Assembly: GCA_964058845.1 (NCBI GenBank)
Contig: CAXKVR010000036.1
Coordinates: forward strand, 868,001 to 932,000
From: Carex sylvatica
Lineage: Eukaryota > Streptophyta > Magnoliopsida > Poales > Cyperaceae
Direction: 5' to 3'
DNA length: 64,000 nucleotides
Position numbers and translations under genes: made by a program. Positions within the stretch are counted from its first letter, which is position 1; every line of letters starts with the position of its first letter. Below, piece by piece: positions 47,527-59,213 of the stretch. The notes beneath the pieces are model-generated. The model was not told where the DNA came from and did not search any database. It worked only from the letters and a program-made list of their open reading frames with translations.

Positions 47527-48048
47527 ATGAGAACAGGTGCTGGGTTCAATGTGACGGCAACCGCAGCGGCAGCTGCCATGGTGACGACACCTTCAACAAG
47601 TAGCGCGGTGCACTCCGCATGGCACTCGCCTGTTCCATACCTCTTCGGAGGTCTCGCAGCGATGCTAGGGCTTATCGCATTTGCTCTACTCATTCTCGCA
47701 TGTTCATACTGGAAACTATCCGGTTACTTAGAAGGATCCAACAATAGTAACGGAGAAAGCGATGGCACTGCTGAAAAACCAGTGGCACCGCCGGTTGTGC
47801 CACATGTATGCTATGAAGAAAAGATTGTGGTTATTATGGCGGGCGATGCGAAACCGACTTTTCTAGCGACGCCTATGTCGAGTCGGAACTCTTCCTTCGG
47901 CAACAAAAGCATCACCAGCACAGATCAAAAGAATGAGGAGACAAAGAGTGCGGAAGGAGAAGAGACAAGTAGGGATTCACAAAAAGAGAATGAAACAACA
48001 AGAGATCATCAAGAGAGTAGTCATAGAGAGAACTTAGAAGAGGTGTGA
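47527..48048 (+). CDS. GLUTAMINE DUMPER-like membrane protein
   Basis: 173-residue intronless protein. An Ala/Thr/Ser-rich N-terminus is followed by one hydrophobic segment (about residues 37-59, PYLFGGLAAMLGLIAFALLI...), then SYWKLSGYL and a cytosolic tail with the family signature VIMAG at 102-106 inside EEKIVVIMAGDAKPTFLATP. The last 50 residues are hydrophilic and rich in Glu, Ser and Thr. This layout (one span plus VIMAG) defines the plant GDU family, whose members promote amino-acid export and interact with the RING ligase LOG2 in Arabidopsis. It is the only host gene I can identify here. Which GDU paralogue it is cannot be decided from sequence alone. A TATA box and pyrimidine-rich leader precede it, and transposons lie close on both sides. 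Confidence 0.92.
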   Translation: MRTGAGFNVTATAAAAAMVTTPSTSSAVHSAWHSPVPYLFGGLAAMLGLIAFALLILACSYWKLSGYLEGSNNSNGESDGTAEKPVAPPVVPHVCYEEKIVVIMAGDAKPTFLATPMSSRNSSFGNKSITSTDQKNEETKSAEGEETSRDSQKENETTRDHQESSHRENLEEV

Positions 48049-48962
48049 TTTTTTTTTTTCATTTTTTTGGGGGAGCCTCTTCTACTTGGTTTTGATTTGA
48101 GAAAATCAGGGGATGATCTAAGAACCTGATTTTGGTTTTGCTTTTTGAGTTGATAAAAATTTTGTATGCGGGAAGTTGTAAATTTCCGAGTTGCAGAGGT
48201 GAAATGGAAGAGTGACAAATAGGAGAAATTACAACTTTCTTCTAAATTTTTTTTTATATATATATATATATGAATATGAGATGTCTTGGTAAAAATCCAG
48301 AATTAGCATCCTCAATCATATGCATTTTGTGGAGTTAGCTTTTAAGTTTTATGATCAGGCCAGAAATTATGACATTTGTTTTCACAAAAGAGCAATGTAT
48401 ATTTATAGTTTCAGGGACTAAATAGTTATAGTTGTAAACATCAGATACTTAGCTTGCATTTCCTCAGCATTGCATGAAATAAGAATTTGATTGGATATAA
48501 CAAAAGCCACAAACTAATTATAAATATCACAGTTAATATAGTATAATTAATGAACAATATATATATACAGCAAGAATATATAATGAACAAACTTTTTGTC
48601 CTTTTTGGAAAAGATAGTGCTCATTGCTCAGCATGGAAATCAAATGGAAATCCGAATATTTCCCTTTAATTTTTCAGTGGAAGAATCTGAAAAAAGAGCA
48701 GTAGTGCAAATGAGGTGTATTATTTTGTTTTGGAATCAGATTTAGTTAACATATATATATATATATATATATATAAGTGGTGGAATATATAACACATATA
48801 TAACAGTGGACGCGGCGAAACAGCACTATATATAACATACATATCCATATAGCATATAATTAATCATTTGTTTTTTGTATTTTTTTGGTCCCAAGCATAT
48901 TTTGTTATGTGTGTGGAAATAAAGGAATATATATATAGAGAGAGAGAGAGCGCGAGAGCAAA
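48049..48962. other. GDU 3' flank with AT microsatellites
   Basis: The 3' untranslated region begins with a long T run. (TA)n runs occur at 48254-48272 and 48750-48775, and a (GA)n run at 48940-48952. No gene or transposon ends are visible. Confidence 0.5.
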
Positions 48963-48991
48963 GCTAGAGTGTGATGTACTCATCAAGAAGA

Positions 48992-49267
48992 CACTAGTGG
49001 AAAAACAGGAATCAAGATCGACCTATCTGGATCGGTTATATGAAACAACCGATACTAATATCTATCTGGATCGGTTCTTTGAACAAAACCGATCATAATA
49101 GTTAATCAGATCGGTTTTTATAAACAATTGATCCTGATAGTTGAACTATCAGGATCGGTTTTCTATAAACAACCGATCCTAAAACGTTTTTTTTTTTTTT
49201 TCAGAACCAACTTAAAAAAAAAAAACTATTAGAATCGGTTGTATCGATACAACCGATCCTAATAGTG

Positions 49268-49298
<31 letters not shown>

Positions 49299-50836
49299 AG
49301 AACCAACTTAAAAAAAATAAAAAAATAAAATACTATTAGGATCGGTTGTTTCGATACAACCGATCCTAATAGTGTGTTTTTTTTTTTTTTAAAGTTGGTT
49401 CTGAAAAAAAAAACGTTTTAGGATCGGTTGTTTATAAAAAACCGATCCTTATAGTATCTGGATTGGTTGTTATAAACAACTGATCCTGATAGTTTATTAG
49501 TTCAACTATCAGGATCGGTTGTTTGTAAAAACCGATCCTGATAGTTAAAACCAATCCTGATAACTCACTAGAGTTCTTATTTTCATTCCGCGCCTCTCAT
49601 TTTCAACTTAGCGAAAATCAAATCCACCTCTCAACTCCTCTGTCTCTCTCTCTGTCTCATTCTCTCCCTCTTCTAGGGTTCTTATTTTCATTTTGCATCT
49701 CTCGTTTTCAACTTTGCAAAAATCAAACCCACCTCTTAACTCGTTTGTCTCTCTCTCTGTCTCCGGCGTCTCTCAACTTAGCAATATGCGTATATAACTG
49801 TCTCGATCAAGTCAAAAAAAGGCGAAGAAGACGAAAACTGACAAGGATGTGCCATCCATCTCTTCAAAGTTCATGGAATGAGATAAAGGATGATGCCCCG
49901 GCTTATGTCCTTAAATTATACTTAAGGTACATACTATTTATTTCCTCAAATCTCTTATGTACATTTGAGCATCTTTTGTATATTTAATTTACACTAAATT
50001 GTAGTATTACAGTTCATGGTTTCAATTTTTTTTTTTTTTTCATTTGAGCAAGGCTTTTTGAGATTATTCCATCGGCGGTGAAGAGGTACACTTTGAGGTA
50101 TGCTAGCTAGGTTTTCCTTGTCTTTCAATTTAAATAATACATGCATCGAAGATGCACAAGCAAACAATTAATGATATAAATATTTGTTCAGATTTTGAAG
50201 TTTGCACTGGAGGAGACGATAAAAGAGAGAGTGTCATACATGTGGCTAAATTTTATTTTGCTATTGCACCAAATTTCTTCAACTATTGTACTTCTTTTTG
50301 TGTTTCATGAATTTTATTTTGTGTTCTTAATTGATTTTGAGCTCCAATAAATCAATGGTAAATAAAAAAAAAAAATTATTCTGGTCAGCAAATGTATATG
50401 GAAGCTGGCCAAATAAAAAAAATATTTTTTTTAGATCCAATATAACATCAAGATCAGTTGTTTTAAATAACCGATCCTGATAGTTTTTTTTGTTTTAAGT
50501 TGGTTCTGAAAAGAAAAAAAAACTATTAGGATCGATTGTTTTGAAACAACCGATCCTAATAGTGTTTTTTTTTTTTTTTTTTTAAAGTTGGTTCTGCAAC
50601 AACAAAAAAAAAAAAAAACACTATTAGGATCGGTTGTTTCAAAACAACCGATCCTGATAGTTACTATCAAGATCGATTATTCATGAAACAACCGATCCTG
50701 ATAGTTATTATCAGGATCGGTTATTTAACCGATCCAAATTAGTATAGTATCAGTATCACCTTCATCAGGATCGGTTGTATTCCGATACTAATATGCGTAT
50801 ATAACCGATCCTGATTCCATATTTTCCACTAGTGAG
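48992..50836 (+). mobile_element. Non-autonomous CACTA element, 1845 bp
   Basis: CACTAGTGGAAAAACAGGAA at one end and TTTTCCACTAGTG at the other, flanked by the 3-bp duplication AGA (48989-48991, 50837-50839). Its left 110 bases nearly equal the inverse of the right end of the 14.2-kb element, and its right 100 bases nearly equal the inverse of that element's left end. It is therefore the same family in opposite orientation. GGATCGGTT hairpins occupy 49020-49560 and 50445-50800, with long complementary A and T runs between them. No transposase. Confidence 0.9.
49560..50330 (+). other. Non-CACTA interior, possible captured gene pieces
   Basis: The core of the small element does not resemble the large one. 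A leader-like CT-rich segment is present twice (about 49570-49660 and 49678-49765). Exon-like pieces follow: one ending TACTTAAG before GTACAT (49927), a 45-bp piece GCTTTTTGAG...CACTTTGAG (about 50052-50096) between AG and GT, and ATTTTGAAGTTTGCACTGGA (from 50191) after TTCAG. Joined in frame they give only a short peptide of no recognised family. Capture of host exons is an inference. Confidence 0.35.
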
Positions 50837-51240
50837 ATTTGGTGAGCACAGCTCCAAAAGCATATCGAATCGATTTTAAACAAAAAATCTAAACTGTTAA
50901 AATCTATGTACTTAATGAGTGATGCATGTAAATGCAAAATTTTAAAAGTTTCGAATTCATTTACTACAAGGTCAAGCGGTTAAAGAAACGATGAAAAATG
51001 AATATATAAAACAACTTATATAATAACTTATAAAATGTTCATTTCTTTGACCGCTTGACCTTGTAGCAAATGAATTCGAAACTTTCAAAATTTTGCATTT
51101 ACATGCATCACTTATGAATTACATGATTTCAACGGTTTGAATTTGTCGTTTAAAGTCAATCCGATATATTTTTAGAGTTGTGCTCACCAAACTCTCTTGA
51201 TGAGCACGTCACACCCTAGCTTTTATATATATATATATAT

Positions 51241-51652
51241 AGGTTGGCTACTATGCTTATATAAGCATCCCACATATGCTTATAACTCATTTTTGTATTT
51301 TCAATGTCCAAATGATCGATTTGAACCGTTAGATGTGATCTCTATATTGAAATGTGGTTGGAGACCAAATTTTACATTTTTCTGAATTTTTTACTATTTA
51401 TTAAGCCACTTTGAAAATCGCTCATCCAACGGTCTCTTAACAAAACAGTAAAATCAGAAGCTACTGTTGGATCAACGATTTTCAAAGTTGCTTAATAAAT
51501 AGTAAAAAAATTCAGAAAAATGTAAAATTTGGTCTCCAAGCACATTTCAATATAGAGATTATATCTAACTGTTTATATAAACTATTTAGACATTAGAAAC
51601 ACAAAAATAAGTTATAAGTATATGTAGGGATATGCTGCATAGTAGCCAACCT
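51241..51652. mobile_element. Foldback MITE, 412 bp
   Basis: The ends AGGTTGGCTACTATGC and GCATAGTAGCCAACCT are perfect inverted repeats. The arms pair over most of their length (GAAAATCGCTCATCCAACGG against GGATCAACGATTTTCAAAGT around the centre). It lies inside a TA microsatellite, so the target duplication cannot be read. The same family is at 1-217. Confidence 0.8.
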
Positions 51653-51731
51653 ATATATCAACCTATGCATTGCAATGTATGGTAGACTTACTCTGTATAT
51701 ATATATATATATATATATAGTATAGCAATAA

Positions 51732-54243
51732 TGTGACATAATAAATATTTTATACTGACTGATTGAATTAAGGCGTTAAGAATCGAATAATAAATATAGA
51801 AAAACGGTCCAGTGCGGATGGATGACCCGCACTGCGGGTGGCTTCACCCGCACTGGGACAATTTTCCTTAACGAATTCCTGTGATTTTCACTGGGTGCGG
51901 ATGGTAATGCGGATGGGAATCCGCAGTGCGGGTGAGTTCTGTACTCTTCTGAAGTTGACGAATTTTCGCTAAGTACTGGATGCGGATGGGGATCACCCGC
52001 ACTGAGCTCAGTGCGTCCGCACTAGGCTCGGACTTTTTCCTGCGTCTTGAGTGCGGCTGGATGGATCCGCAGTGCGGATGGTTGGTCCGCACTGGGGTCT
52101 GTATTTCTGTTATTCTTGTTATTTTGAGGGACCTATTTGCAAAATGGATAAACTAAACATCTTCTCTCTTTATTTTTATCTTTTTAATAAATAAAAGATT
52201 ACATAAGGGCCTATTTGTAATAAACATTTTTAAGTTGTTAATAACTAAAAGGTGGAGGGGTATATGTGCAAAATTTCAATTATAAATCAATTTTTGCTTT
52301 CTTCTTCTTTCATTTCCACCGACTAAATGAAGAAAAATTTCGTGAGGGTTAAGATAGGCCGAAGCAAAAAGGGAAAGAGAGAGAGAGAGAGAAATTGAGC
52401 ACGGAAACTGATCGGACTGACCGGAAAATCGAGATTCGAGCTGAATTGACGATCCTTGATCGAATAGAAAGCTTCAATTTGGTATATCTTTCTCCCTTGG
52501 TAATTTCTTGAAAATCCTAATTTATTCGATTTATTCGATTTGTCATGATTTCGGTTGAAATTTGCAATTAGGGTTTCATAATCGAGTTCTAGCTCGATAA
52601 GTGGTTAATTTGTGATAATTGATATGATTTATCTTCCTTTTCTCTTGGAAACCCTAATTTCATTTGATTTGTTATATTTTGGTGAAATTCGAAGTCGAAT
52701 TTGATTTGAAATGTTATAACTCGATAATCGGATTGATTTGCTTGTGGAATTTGGAATTGAACTAGGGTTTTGGGGTTGGATTGAAATGGAAAGGAATTAT
52801 GATAGTTTCATGTGAAACTCTGGAAATTGTTGGAATTAATCGAGTTATAACTTCGTTAAAACCTATCGGATATTAATCGAACGCGTTAATCGAATTTAAC
52901 GTGCAATAGGTGGTAATCATACGAGGCAAATGATTTCTGGATCGTTCGAGACGCCTGAGCCTTAGTCGAGCGTGCTATTACTCAGGTGCGGGGTTTCTGG
53001 ACTTGTCTGATAGTTTATATTCAGAAATTAAACTGTGTTTTGATTCATGTAATTAAACTGTGTTTCGATTCATATGCATTGCATTGCCCAAATAAAGTGA
53101 AACTCGAATTGTTTAAATCTGATTGATTTGCATGCTGGTATGGTTATTATTTGTGTTGATCTGAATGATCTGATTTTGGAATTAAAGTCACCGTGCTTTA
53201 TATCACCATCGGTTGGTGGATATGGTATTATGGTCATCCACCGTGATGACGTCACCCAGGGGGTGAATCCGGATTTGTCAAGTCTGTGCACGGACTGTGA
53301 CGCTCAGTGTTCTAAAGCTTTAGATCGTCTGGCCTTCGGCAGTTCCCAGTACCGGTTGGGACGAAGGGTAAGTGACTTTGTACTATGATTTTGGATGTGG
53401 TGACTGTGTATCAGATGGCATTACCCAGGGGGTATTGCGTTTGGATGGTCAGTTGGATTTATATGGATTTCCGGATATGAATTAGAACCAGACTTTTAAT
53501 TAAACAGTTAAGCCTGTAACTACAGATGAGTGTCATGAGAAAAGGTTTTACCTGGTACAGCCGTCTGTAGGTGTCTGTAACCCTACAGACGAGTGGGAAC
53601 GAATTGGGGTCCAGTTTGGTGGAACATCTGTAGTTACTACCAGATATTCTGAAATCAAGTTAAACCAAATATTGTGTGCTTGAATTTCATCTTGGCAATT
53701 CCTGAATTTTGATTTCATTTGATTGAATGTTGTCGGGTTTGTGCATTCATGTTTATATATGATTATAAACTGATCTGAGCTTTATTTGCTTTTTATTTTT
53801 GAATATAATCTTTGATTGCAAGTCCAGGGACGATATGTGGCAATTTATCGCACTGAGAATTCAATTCTCATCCCCTCTTTTGGGTTAATTTTTCAGGTAC
53901 CGGTTCAGTGGATCCGAGAGAGACACGAGGTCGGTAGGCCTGGGTTTCACCGTTGCTTAGCTTGTCTGGTATTGTGACTAGAGACATGTATAGATTTATG
54001 TTTTGATTGTATATATATATGTGTTCTCTATGTCATTTGGTGATACGTATCCATCGAGATACGGATTTTGTATGATATTACCTGACCAGTTGGGATTTGT
54101 GAACTGTTTTTCTTAGTTATTTGTTTGTTTTGTTGGTGTGTTTTACTTTCTATTATATCGTACTTGCCTTGTAGGCATACGGGCAACCGTATGTCTACGG
54201 CAGGAGGCACCCGTCACGCCTCGTGGGGCCACGGGGTGTGACA
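51732..54243 (+). repeat. 5' LTR of Tekay copy 2
   Basis: 2512 bp, TGTGACATAATAAA...GGTGTGACA. It is shorter than the LTR of copy 1 because it has one GC-rich subrepeat rather than three and lacks a stretch present near 13870-13940 of copy 1. It has a unique 20-bp duplication around TTTTGATTCATGTAATTAAA near 53040. Confidence 0.95.
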
Positions 54244-54259
54244 GGTCTCCTTCCCCGGT

Positions 54260-54271
54260 TGGTATCAGAGC
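54260..54271 (+). other. Primer binding site (initiator-Met tRNA)
   Basis: TGGTATCAGAGC, as in copy 1, but 16 bases after the LTR end because of four extra bases in TTCCCCGGT. Confidence 0.9.
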
Positions 54272-54398
54272 ATGGTTTAGAACCTGAACCAGACTTATTT
54301 GGATACGAGAGTGGTATACGTATTAATGGGGTCGTCGCGACTATACAAATTTCGTATGATATATCGAATATTATAAACTAACTGTGTTTATTCAGAAA

Positions 54399-57300
54399 AT
54401 GGAAACACCACCCCGAGGTAGAGGCAGACCTCGGAGGAATCCGGAATTGATTATTGAGCCGGCTGTGGATCAGGCTGGAGCTGGTCCAGCTGGTGCTGAG
54501 GGAGCTGGTGGCGCTGGAGGAGCGCCAGGTAGAGACCGGGATATTGATGACCGGCTGATTGCGGCCTACGAGAGAGGTCGCCAAGCAGAGATGCGGGATG
54601 CAGCACCTGTGGTTCGCGGTGGTGCACCCGAAGAGTTTAGAAGGTTGTATGATTCATTTCTGCGCTTGAATCTGCCGCGCTATGATGGAACCGGCGGGTA
54701 TGCGGCAGCCGAGGAATGGCTGGCGCAAATAAATGCAAAGCTGAATTTATGCCGCGCACCTGAGGAAGACAAAGTAGAGGTAACTGAGCAGCAACTGGAG
54801 GGTGACGCAAGGTTCTGGTGGGACGGGGCCCGACGCAGTTATGTCGGGGAGGAAGCGAGGATTCCGTGGGAATGGTTTGAACAGCAGTTCAACCGGAGGT
54901 TTCTGAGCAATATTCAACGTGAAGCGTTGCGGAGAAAGTTTCTGGAATTGAGGCAAAATGGGCGTCCGGTGGGGGATTATAATAGTGAGTTTCTGGCGTT
55001 GTCGCGTTATGCATCAGACATTCAGAATGACGCGGCAAGGTATCACAGGCATTACTTGGATGGTTTGGATGGAAATATCTCGATGATTGTTGATACTCCG
55101 ACTGCTACGGAGTTGCAATCTATGATGGATCATGCAGAACAGATAGAGATGCATGGTAAGCGGAGGAAAGAGCAACTAACTGAGAGAAATGTAAAACAGA
55201 AGGATGCTCAGAGTGGGCAGATGTCGAGGTCGAGGGGAGGACCATCATTTGCTAGACCCCCTCGGTCGAATATGGCGCCGAGACCTCCGTTTAGACAGAC
55301 CTCTATGCCGGGTTTTAGACCGGTGATTCCTTCGCAATGGTGCCGATCGTGCAATCAAGCGCACGATGAGGTTGAGTGTAGGCGCAAGACTAGCGCTTGT
55401 TTCATATGTGGTAGCGCGGGACATTGGGCGAGGGAGTGCCCGAATGCGCTTATGAGGATGCGAGGCGCTGGTAGCGCGGGAGGGTCCGCTAGCGTTGGGC
55501 GCGGAGCGCCAACGTGGCGTGGACGTGGTGCATCTCAAGCTGGCGGGGCTAGCGCTAGCAGGGCTAGTAGCGCCGGTAGCGTCGGCAGGGTTAGCGGTGC
55601 CGGCAACGCCGGCAGGAACGATGGCAGGGCGGCGGCGAATGCGCTTAACATAGCTGGAAATTCGCGCAACGCTGCAACTGCGCTGGGAGATGGCCAGACT
55701 GACGTCATGACAGGTATACTCTCTATATCTGATCAGGATGCGTATTGTTTGATTGATACGGGGTGCAGCCATTCTATTGTGTCGAGGGAATTGGTAGAAA
55801 AAGGGAGTTGGCCAATTGAGATATGTAATCAGGTTGTAAATGTTCAAACCCCGTTTGGTTCAACCGATCAAGGAATCACTTTATGCCGAAACCGAAAGAT
55901 TAAGATAGATGGAAGAGAGTTCGAGGCGGACTTGTTGGTGATGGAGATTACCGGCTACGACGTGTTATTGGGTATGGACTGGTTGACGAGACACGCTGCT
56001 ACTATTGATTGTCCGCATCGTCGGATTCATTTCGCGAATTCAAGAGGTATGTCTTGCATACTCAATTGTAGAGAAATTGGGAAACTAACACCGTGTATTT
56101 CGGCTGTAGAGATGAAACATTTGTTAGAATCAGGGTGTGATGCTTACTTGGCGGCTGTGGTTTATGCGTCTGCGGCAGTTCCAGAAATCAGCACCATTCC
56201 GGTGGTTTCGGAATTTGTGGATGTATTTCCGGAAGAGATTGTAGGGTTGCCACCTGAACGAGAAGTGGAGTTCGGTATCGAACTGGTACCGGGCACAACA
56301 CCGATTTCAAAAGCGCCGTATCGAATGGCACCGGCAGAACTGAAAGAACTCAAGGCACAGTTGGAAGATATGTTGGAGAATGGATTTATCAGACCTAGCA
56401 CGTCACCATGGGGCGCGCCAGTATTATTTGTCAAGAAGAAAGATGGAACATTGCGGTTATGCATTGATTACCGCGAGTTGAACAAGGTAACTGTGAAAAA
56501 TAAATATCCGTTACCCCGGATTGACGATCTGTTTGATCAGTTACAGGGATCCTCAATATATTCAAAGATTGATTTAAGAACAGGGTATCACCAGCTGAGA
56601 ATACGGCCGAGCGATGTGGATAAGACAGCATTCCGTACAAGGTACGGGCATTATGAATACCTGGTTATGCCGTTTGGGCTGACGAACGCACCGGCAGCGT
56701 TCATGGATTTGATGCACCGTGTGTTTCACGATCTGTTGGATTCTACAGTTGTGGTGTTCATTGATGATATACTGGTGTATTCGCGTTCGCGAGAAGAACA
56801 TGAGGTACATCTTAGAATTGTATTGCAAAGATTGCGTGAACATCAGTTATTCGCAAAGTTGTCGAAATGTGAATTTTGGTTGGAGGAAGTTACCTTTTTG
56901 GGGCATGTGGTTTCTGGAAAAGGGTTAGCGGTGGATTCCGAAAAGATTCGGGCTGTGACAGATTGGAAAAGGCCGGAGACAGTTACTGAAATTCGCAGCT
57001 TTCTGGGGTTAGCCGGGTACTACAGGAGATTTGTACTCGGGTTTTCACGGTTAGCCGCGCCACTTACAAAATTGTTGCACAAAGGCGTGAAATTTGATTG
57101 GGGTACCGCGCAAGATAAAAGTTTTGAGGAATTGAAGAGTCGGCTGGTATCCGCGCCAGTCCTTGCTATGCCGACTGCTGATAAAGAGTACACGGTTTAC
57201 ACCGATGCATCTCAATTGGGTTTGGGTTGCGTACTGATGCAAGATGATCATGTAATTGCCTACGCATCTCGGCAATTGCGACCGCACGAGCAAAACTACC

Positions 57301-59162
57301 CGACGCATGATTTGGAGTTAGCGGCGGTGATATTTGCGCTGAAGATTTGGCGGCATTACTTGTATGGCGTGAAATGCCGAATCTATACTGATCATCAAAG
57401 TCTGAAATACATCTTCACGCAAAGGGAGTTAAATTTGAGACAAAGGCGGTGGTTAGAATTAATGAAAGACTATGACTTGGATATCCAGTATCATGCAGGA
57501 AAAGCAAACAGTGTAGCAGATGCATTGAGCAGAAAGAGTCAGGTAAACCTGGCGTCGGTGATTACAAGTGAAACTCATCTTCTCGAGGAAATGCGCAGAA
57601 TGGAAATACATGTTGGCGCATCACGCGAATTAGCGTTGGAAGTTGCATCTAAATGTAATAGAAGTGAGGTTGGGACTAGCGCAACTGCAATTGCGTCGGT
57701 TGTGCTAGCAGCGGTTGAAATCCGATCGGAATTACACGAGCATATTCGTGCAGAGCAACAGAATGATCCGAGATGTCAGAAATTCAAATTGCACTATGAG
57801 TCAAACGCAGATTCACCGTTTCAAGTTCAAGGAGATGGCATCTTGCGGTTTCACGACCGCATTTGTGTACCAAGTAATTCGGAATTGAAAGATCTGATTT
57901 TGTCAGAGGCGCACAATTCGGGATACGCTATCCATCCGGGAGAGGTAAAGATGTATCAAGATCTAAAGAGGTATTTTTGGTGGCCAAAGATGAAAAAGGA
58001 AGTACAAAGGTACATTGAAAAGTGTCAAATATGTCAGCAAGTTAAAGCGGATCGGCAGAGAAAAGCAGGATTGCTAAGACCACTGGAAATACCTACAAGG
58101 AAATTTGAATCAATCACGATGGATTTCGTAAGTGGATTTCCGAGAACTGTCGGAAGGTATAATACAGTTTGGGTGATTGTGGATCGATTAACGAAGATAG
58201 CGCATTTCATTCCGCTTCGAATTGAGACATCTGGGCCAGAATTGGCGGAATTGTTCCTGAAATATCAGTTTAAGTACCATGGTTGCTCGCGCAATATTAT
58301 TTCTGACCGAGATCCTCGGTTCACTTCTCATTTCTGGGAAAGTTTTCAAGAAACAATGGGTACCAAGTTGAGATTCAGTACTGCGCACCATCCACAGACT
58401 GACGGTCAGTCTGAGCGCACTATTCAGACGCTGGAAGACATGTTGCGCTCCTGCGCGCTAAGTTTACAAGGTTCGTGGGTTGATCATTTGTATCTAGTGG
58501 AGTTTGCGTATAACAACAGTTATCATTCGAGCATTGGTATGTCACCACAAGAGGCGCTGACAGGGCAGCAGTGCCGTACTCCACTGTGGTGGGGACCAGT
58601 GGGTACCTATCCACCTACAGGGCCGCAAATGTTAGAAGAAATTGCTGAGAAAACGAAGATGGTTCTGAGTCGGCTCAAGTCGGCTCAAGAAAGGCAAAAG
58701 AAATATGCGGATGTTCACCGAAGACCGTTGGAATTTCAAGAAAGTGATCACGTATGGCTTCGAGTTTCGCCTGTCAGAGGCGTGCATCGATTTGGTGTTT
58801 CGGGCAAGCTAAGTCCTCGATATATTGGGCCGTTCCAGATTTTGCGACGAGTTGGACCGGTTGCATACGAGCTTGCACTACCACCAGCGTTGGACCGGGT
58901 TCATCCGGTATTCCATGTATCACAGTTACGCAGATATGTGCGAGATCCGTCGCATTGTATTGATCATTCGGGTTTACGCGTACAAGATGATCTGACATAT
59001 CAGGAAGAACCAATGCAGATATTGGATCGAAAAGAGCAACGGCTACGAAGCAAAGTGATTCGGCTCGTGTTGGTAAAATGGGGACGCCATTCCGATAAGG
59101 AAGCGACGTGGGAGCTCGAAGAGAGCATCCGAGAAAAGTATCCGGAGTTATTCGACAATTAA
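54399..59162 (+). CDS. Gag-Pol polyprotein with chromodomain (Tekay copy 2)
   Basis: 1587 residues, colinear with the copy 1 protein and about 98% identical by my count. All the same landmarks are kept: zinc knuckle at 334-347, protease DTG at 453, reverse transcriptase FIDD at 789-790, RNase H Asp at 936, integrase D1242/D1303/E1339, and chromodomain at the C-terminus. Differences are scattered single substitutions (for example R956-region Ser-Arg-Leu to Ser-Gln-Leu after the RNase H Asp, and Cys to Ser after SCAL in integrase). No active-site residue is changed and there is no stop or frameshift, so the gene looks functional. Confidence 0.95.
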   Translation: METPPRGRGRPRRNPELIIEPAVDQAGAGPAGAEGAGGAGGAPGRDRDIDDRLIAAYERGRQAEMRDAAPVVRGGAPEEFRRLYDSFLRLNLPRYDGTGGYAAAEEWLAQINAKLNLCRAPEEDKVEVTEQQLEGDARFWWDGARRSYVGEEARIPWEWFEQQFNRRFLSNIQREALRRKFLELRQNGRPVGDYNSEFLALSRYASDIQNDAARYHRHYLDGLDGNISMIVDTPTATELQSMMDHAEQIEMHGKRRKEQLTERNVKQKDAQSGQMSRSRGGPSFARPPRSNMAPRPPFRQTSMPGFRPVIPSQWCRSCNQAHDEVECRRKTSACFICGSAGHWARECPNALMRMRGAGSAGGSASVGRGAPTWRGRGASQAGGASASRASSAGSVGRVSGAGNAGRNDGRAAANALNIAGNSRNAATALGDGQTDVMTGILSISDQDAYCLIDTGCSHSIVSRELVEKGSWPIEICNQVVNVQTPFGSTDQGITLCRNRKIKIDGREFEADLLVMEITGYDVLLGMDWLTRHAATIDCPHRRIHFANSRGMSCILNCREIGKLTPCISAVEMKHLLESGCDAYLAAVVYASAAVPEISTIPVVSEFVDVFPEEIVGLPPEREVEFGIELVPGTTPISKAPYRMAPAELKELKAQLEDMLENGFIRPSTSPWGAPVLFVKKKDGTLRLCIDYRELNKVTVKNKYPLPRIDDLFDQLQGSSIYSKIDLRTGYHQLRIRPSDVDKTAFRTRYGHYEYLVMPFGLTNAPAAFMDLMHRVFHDLLDSTVVVFIDDILVYSRSREEHEVHLRIVLQRLREHQLFAKLSKCEFWLEEVTFLGHVVSGKGLAVDSEKIRAVTDWKRPETVTEIRSFLGLAGYYRRFVLGFSRLAAPLTKLLHKGVKFDWGTAQDKSFEELKSRLVSAPVLAMPTADKEYTVYTDASQLGLGCVLMQDDHVIAYASRQLRPHEQNYPTHDLELAAVIFALKIWRHYLYGVKCRIYTDHQSLKYIFTQRELNLRQRRWLELMKDYDLDIQYHAGKANSVADALSRKSQVNLASVITSETHLLEEMRRMEIHVGASRELALEVASKCNRSEVGTSATAIASVVLAAVEIRSELHEHIRAEQQNDPRCQKFKLHYESNADSPFQVQGDGILRFHDRICVPSNSELKDLILSEAHNSGYAIHPGEVKMYQDLKRYFWWPKMKKEVQRYIEKCQICQQVKADRQRKAGLLRPLEIPTRKFESITMDFVSGFPRTVGRYNTVWVIVDRLTKIAHFIPLRIETSGPELAELFLKYQFKYHGCSRNIISDRDPRFTSHFWESFQETMGTKLRFSTAHHPQTDGQSERTIQTLEDMLRSCALSLQGSWVDHLYLVEFAYNNSYHSSIGMSPQEALTGQQCRTPLWWGPVGTYPPTGPQMLEEIAEKTKMVLSRLKSAQERQKKYADVHRRPLEFQESDHVWLRVSPVRGVHRFGVSGKLSPRYIGPFQILRRVGPVAYELALPPALDRVHPVFHVSQLRRYVRDPSHCIDHSGLRVQDDLTYQEEPMQILDRKEQRLRSKVIRLVLVKWGRHSDKEATWELEESIREKYPELFDN

Positions 59163-59199
59163 GGTACGAAATCAAGTTCAGCGGACTGAACTTCATTTT

Positions 59200-59213
59200 A
59201 AGGGGGGGAGAAA
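59200..59213 (+). other. Polypurine tract
   Basis: AAGGGGGGGAGAAA directly before the 3' LTR, identical to copy 1. Confidence 0.9.

Larger units (their letters stand above)
48963..51220. mobile_element. Foldback MITE split by a CACTA insertion
   Basis: The left terminal segment GCTAGAGTGTGATGTACTCA (from 48963) is the inverse of the right end TGAGCACGTCACACCCTAGC (to 51220). The match runs on through TCAAGA and TTTGGTGAGCACA once the CACTA element at 48992-50836 and one AGA are removed. Its own length is then about 410 bp. Inner parts share TCAAGCGGTTAAA-type motifs with 22964-23336. Confidence 0.75.

Noticed and set aside
54384..54398. Upstream GTG start for gag-pol (also at 15432)
   Set aside because: Plant genes start at ATG; the first ATG five codons later is in both copies.
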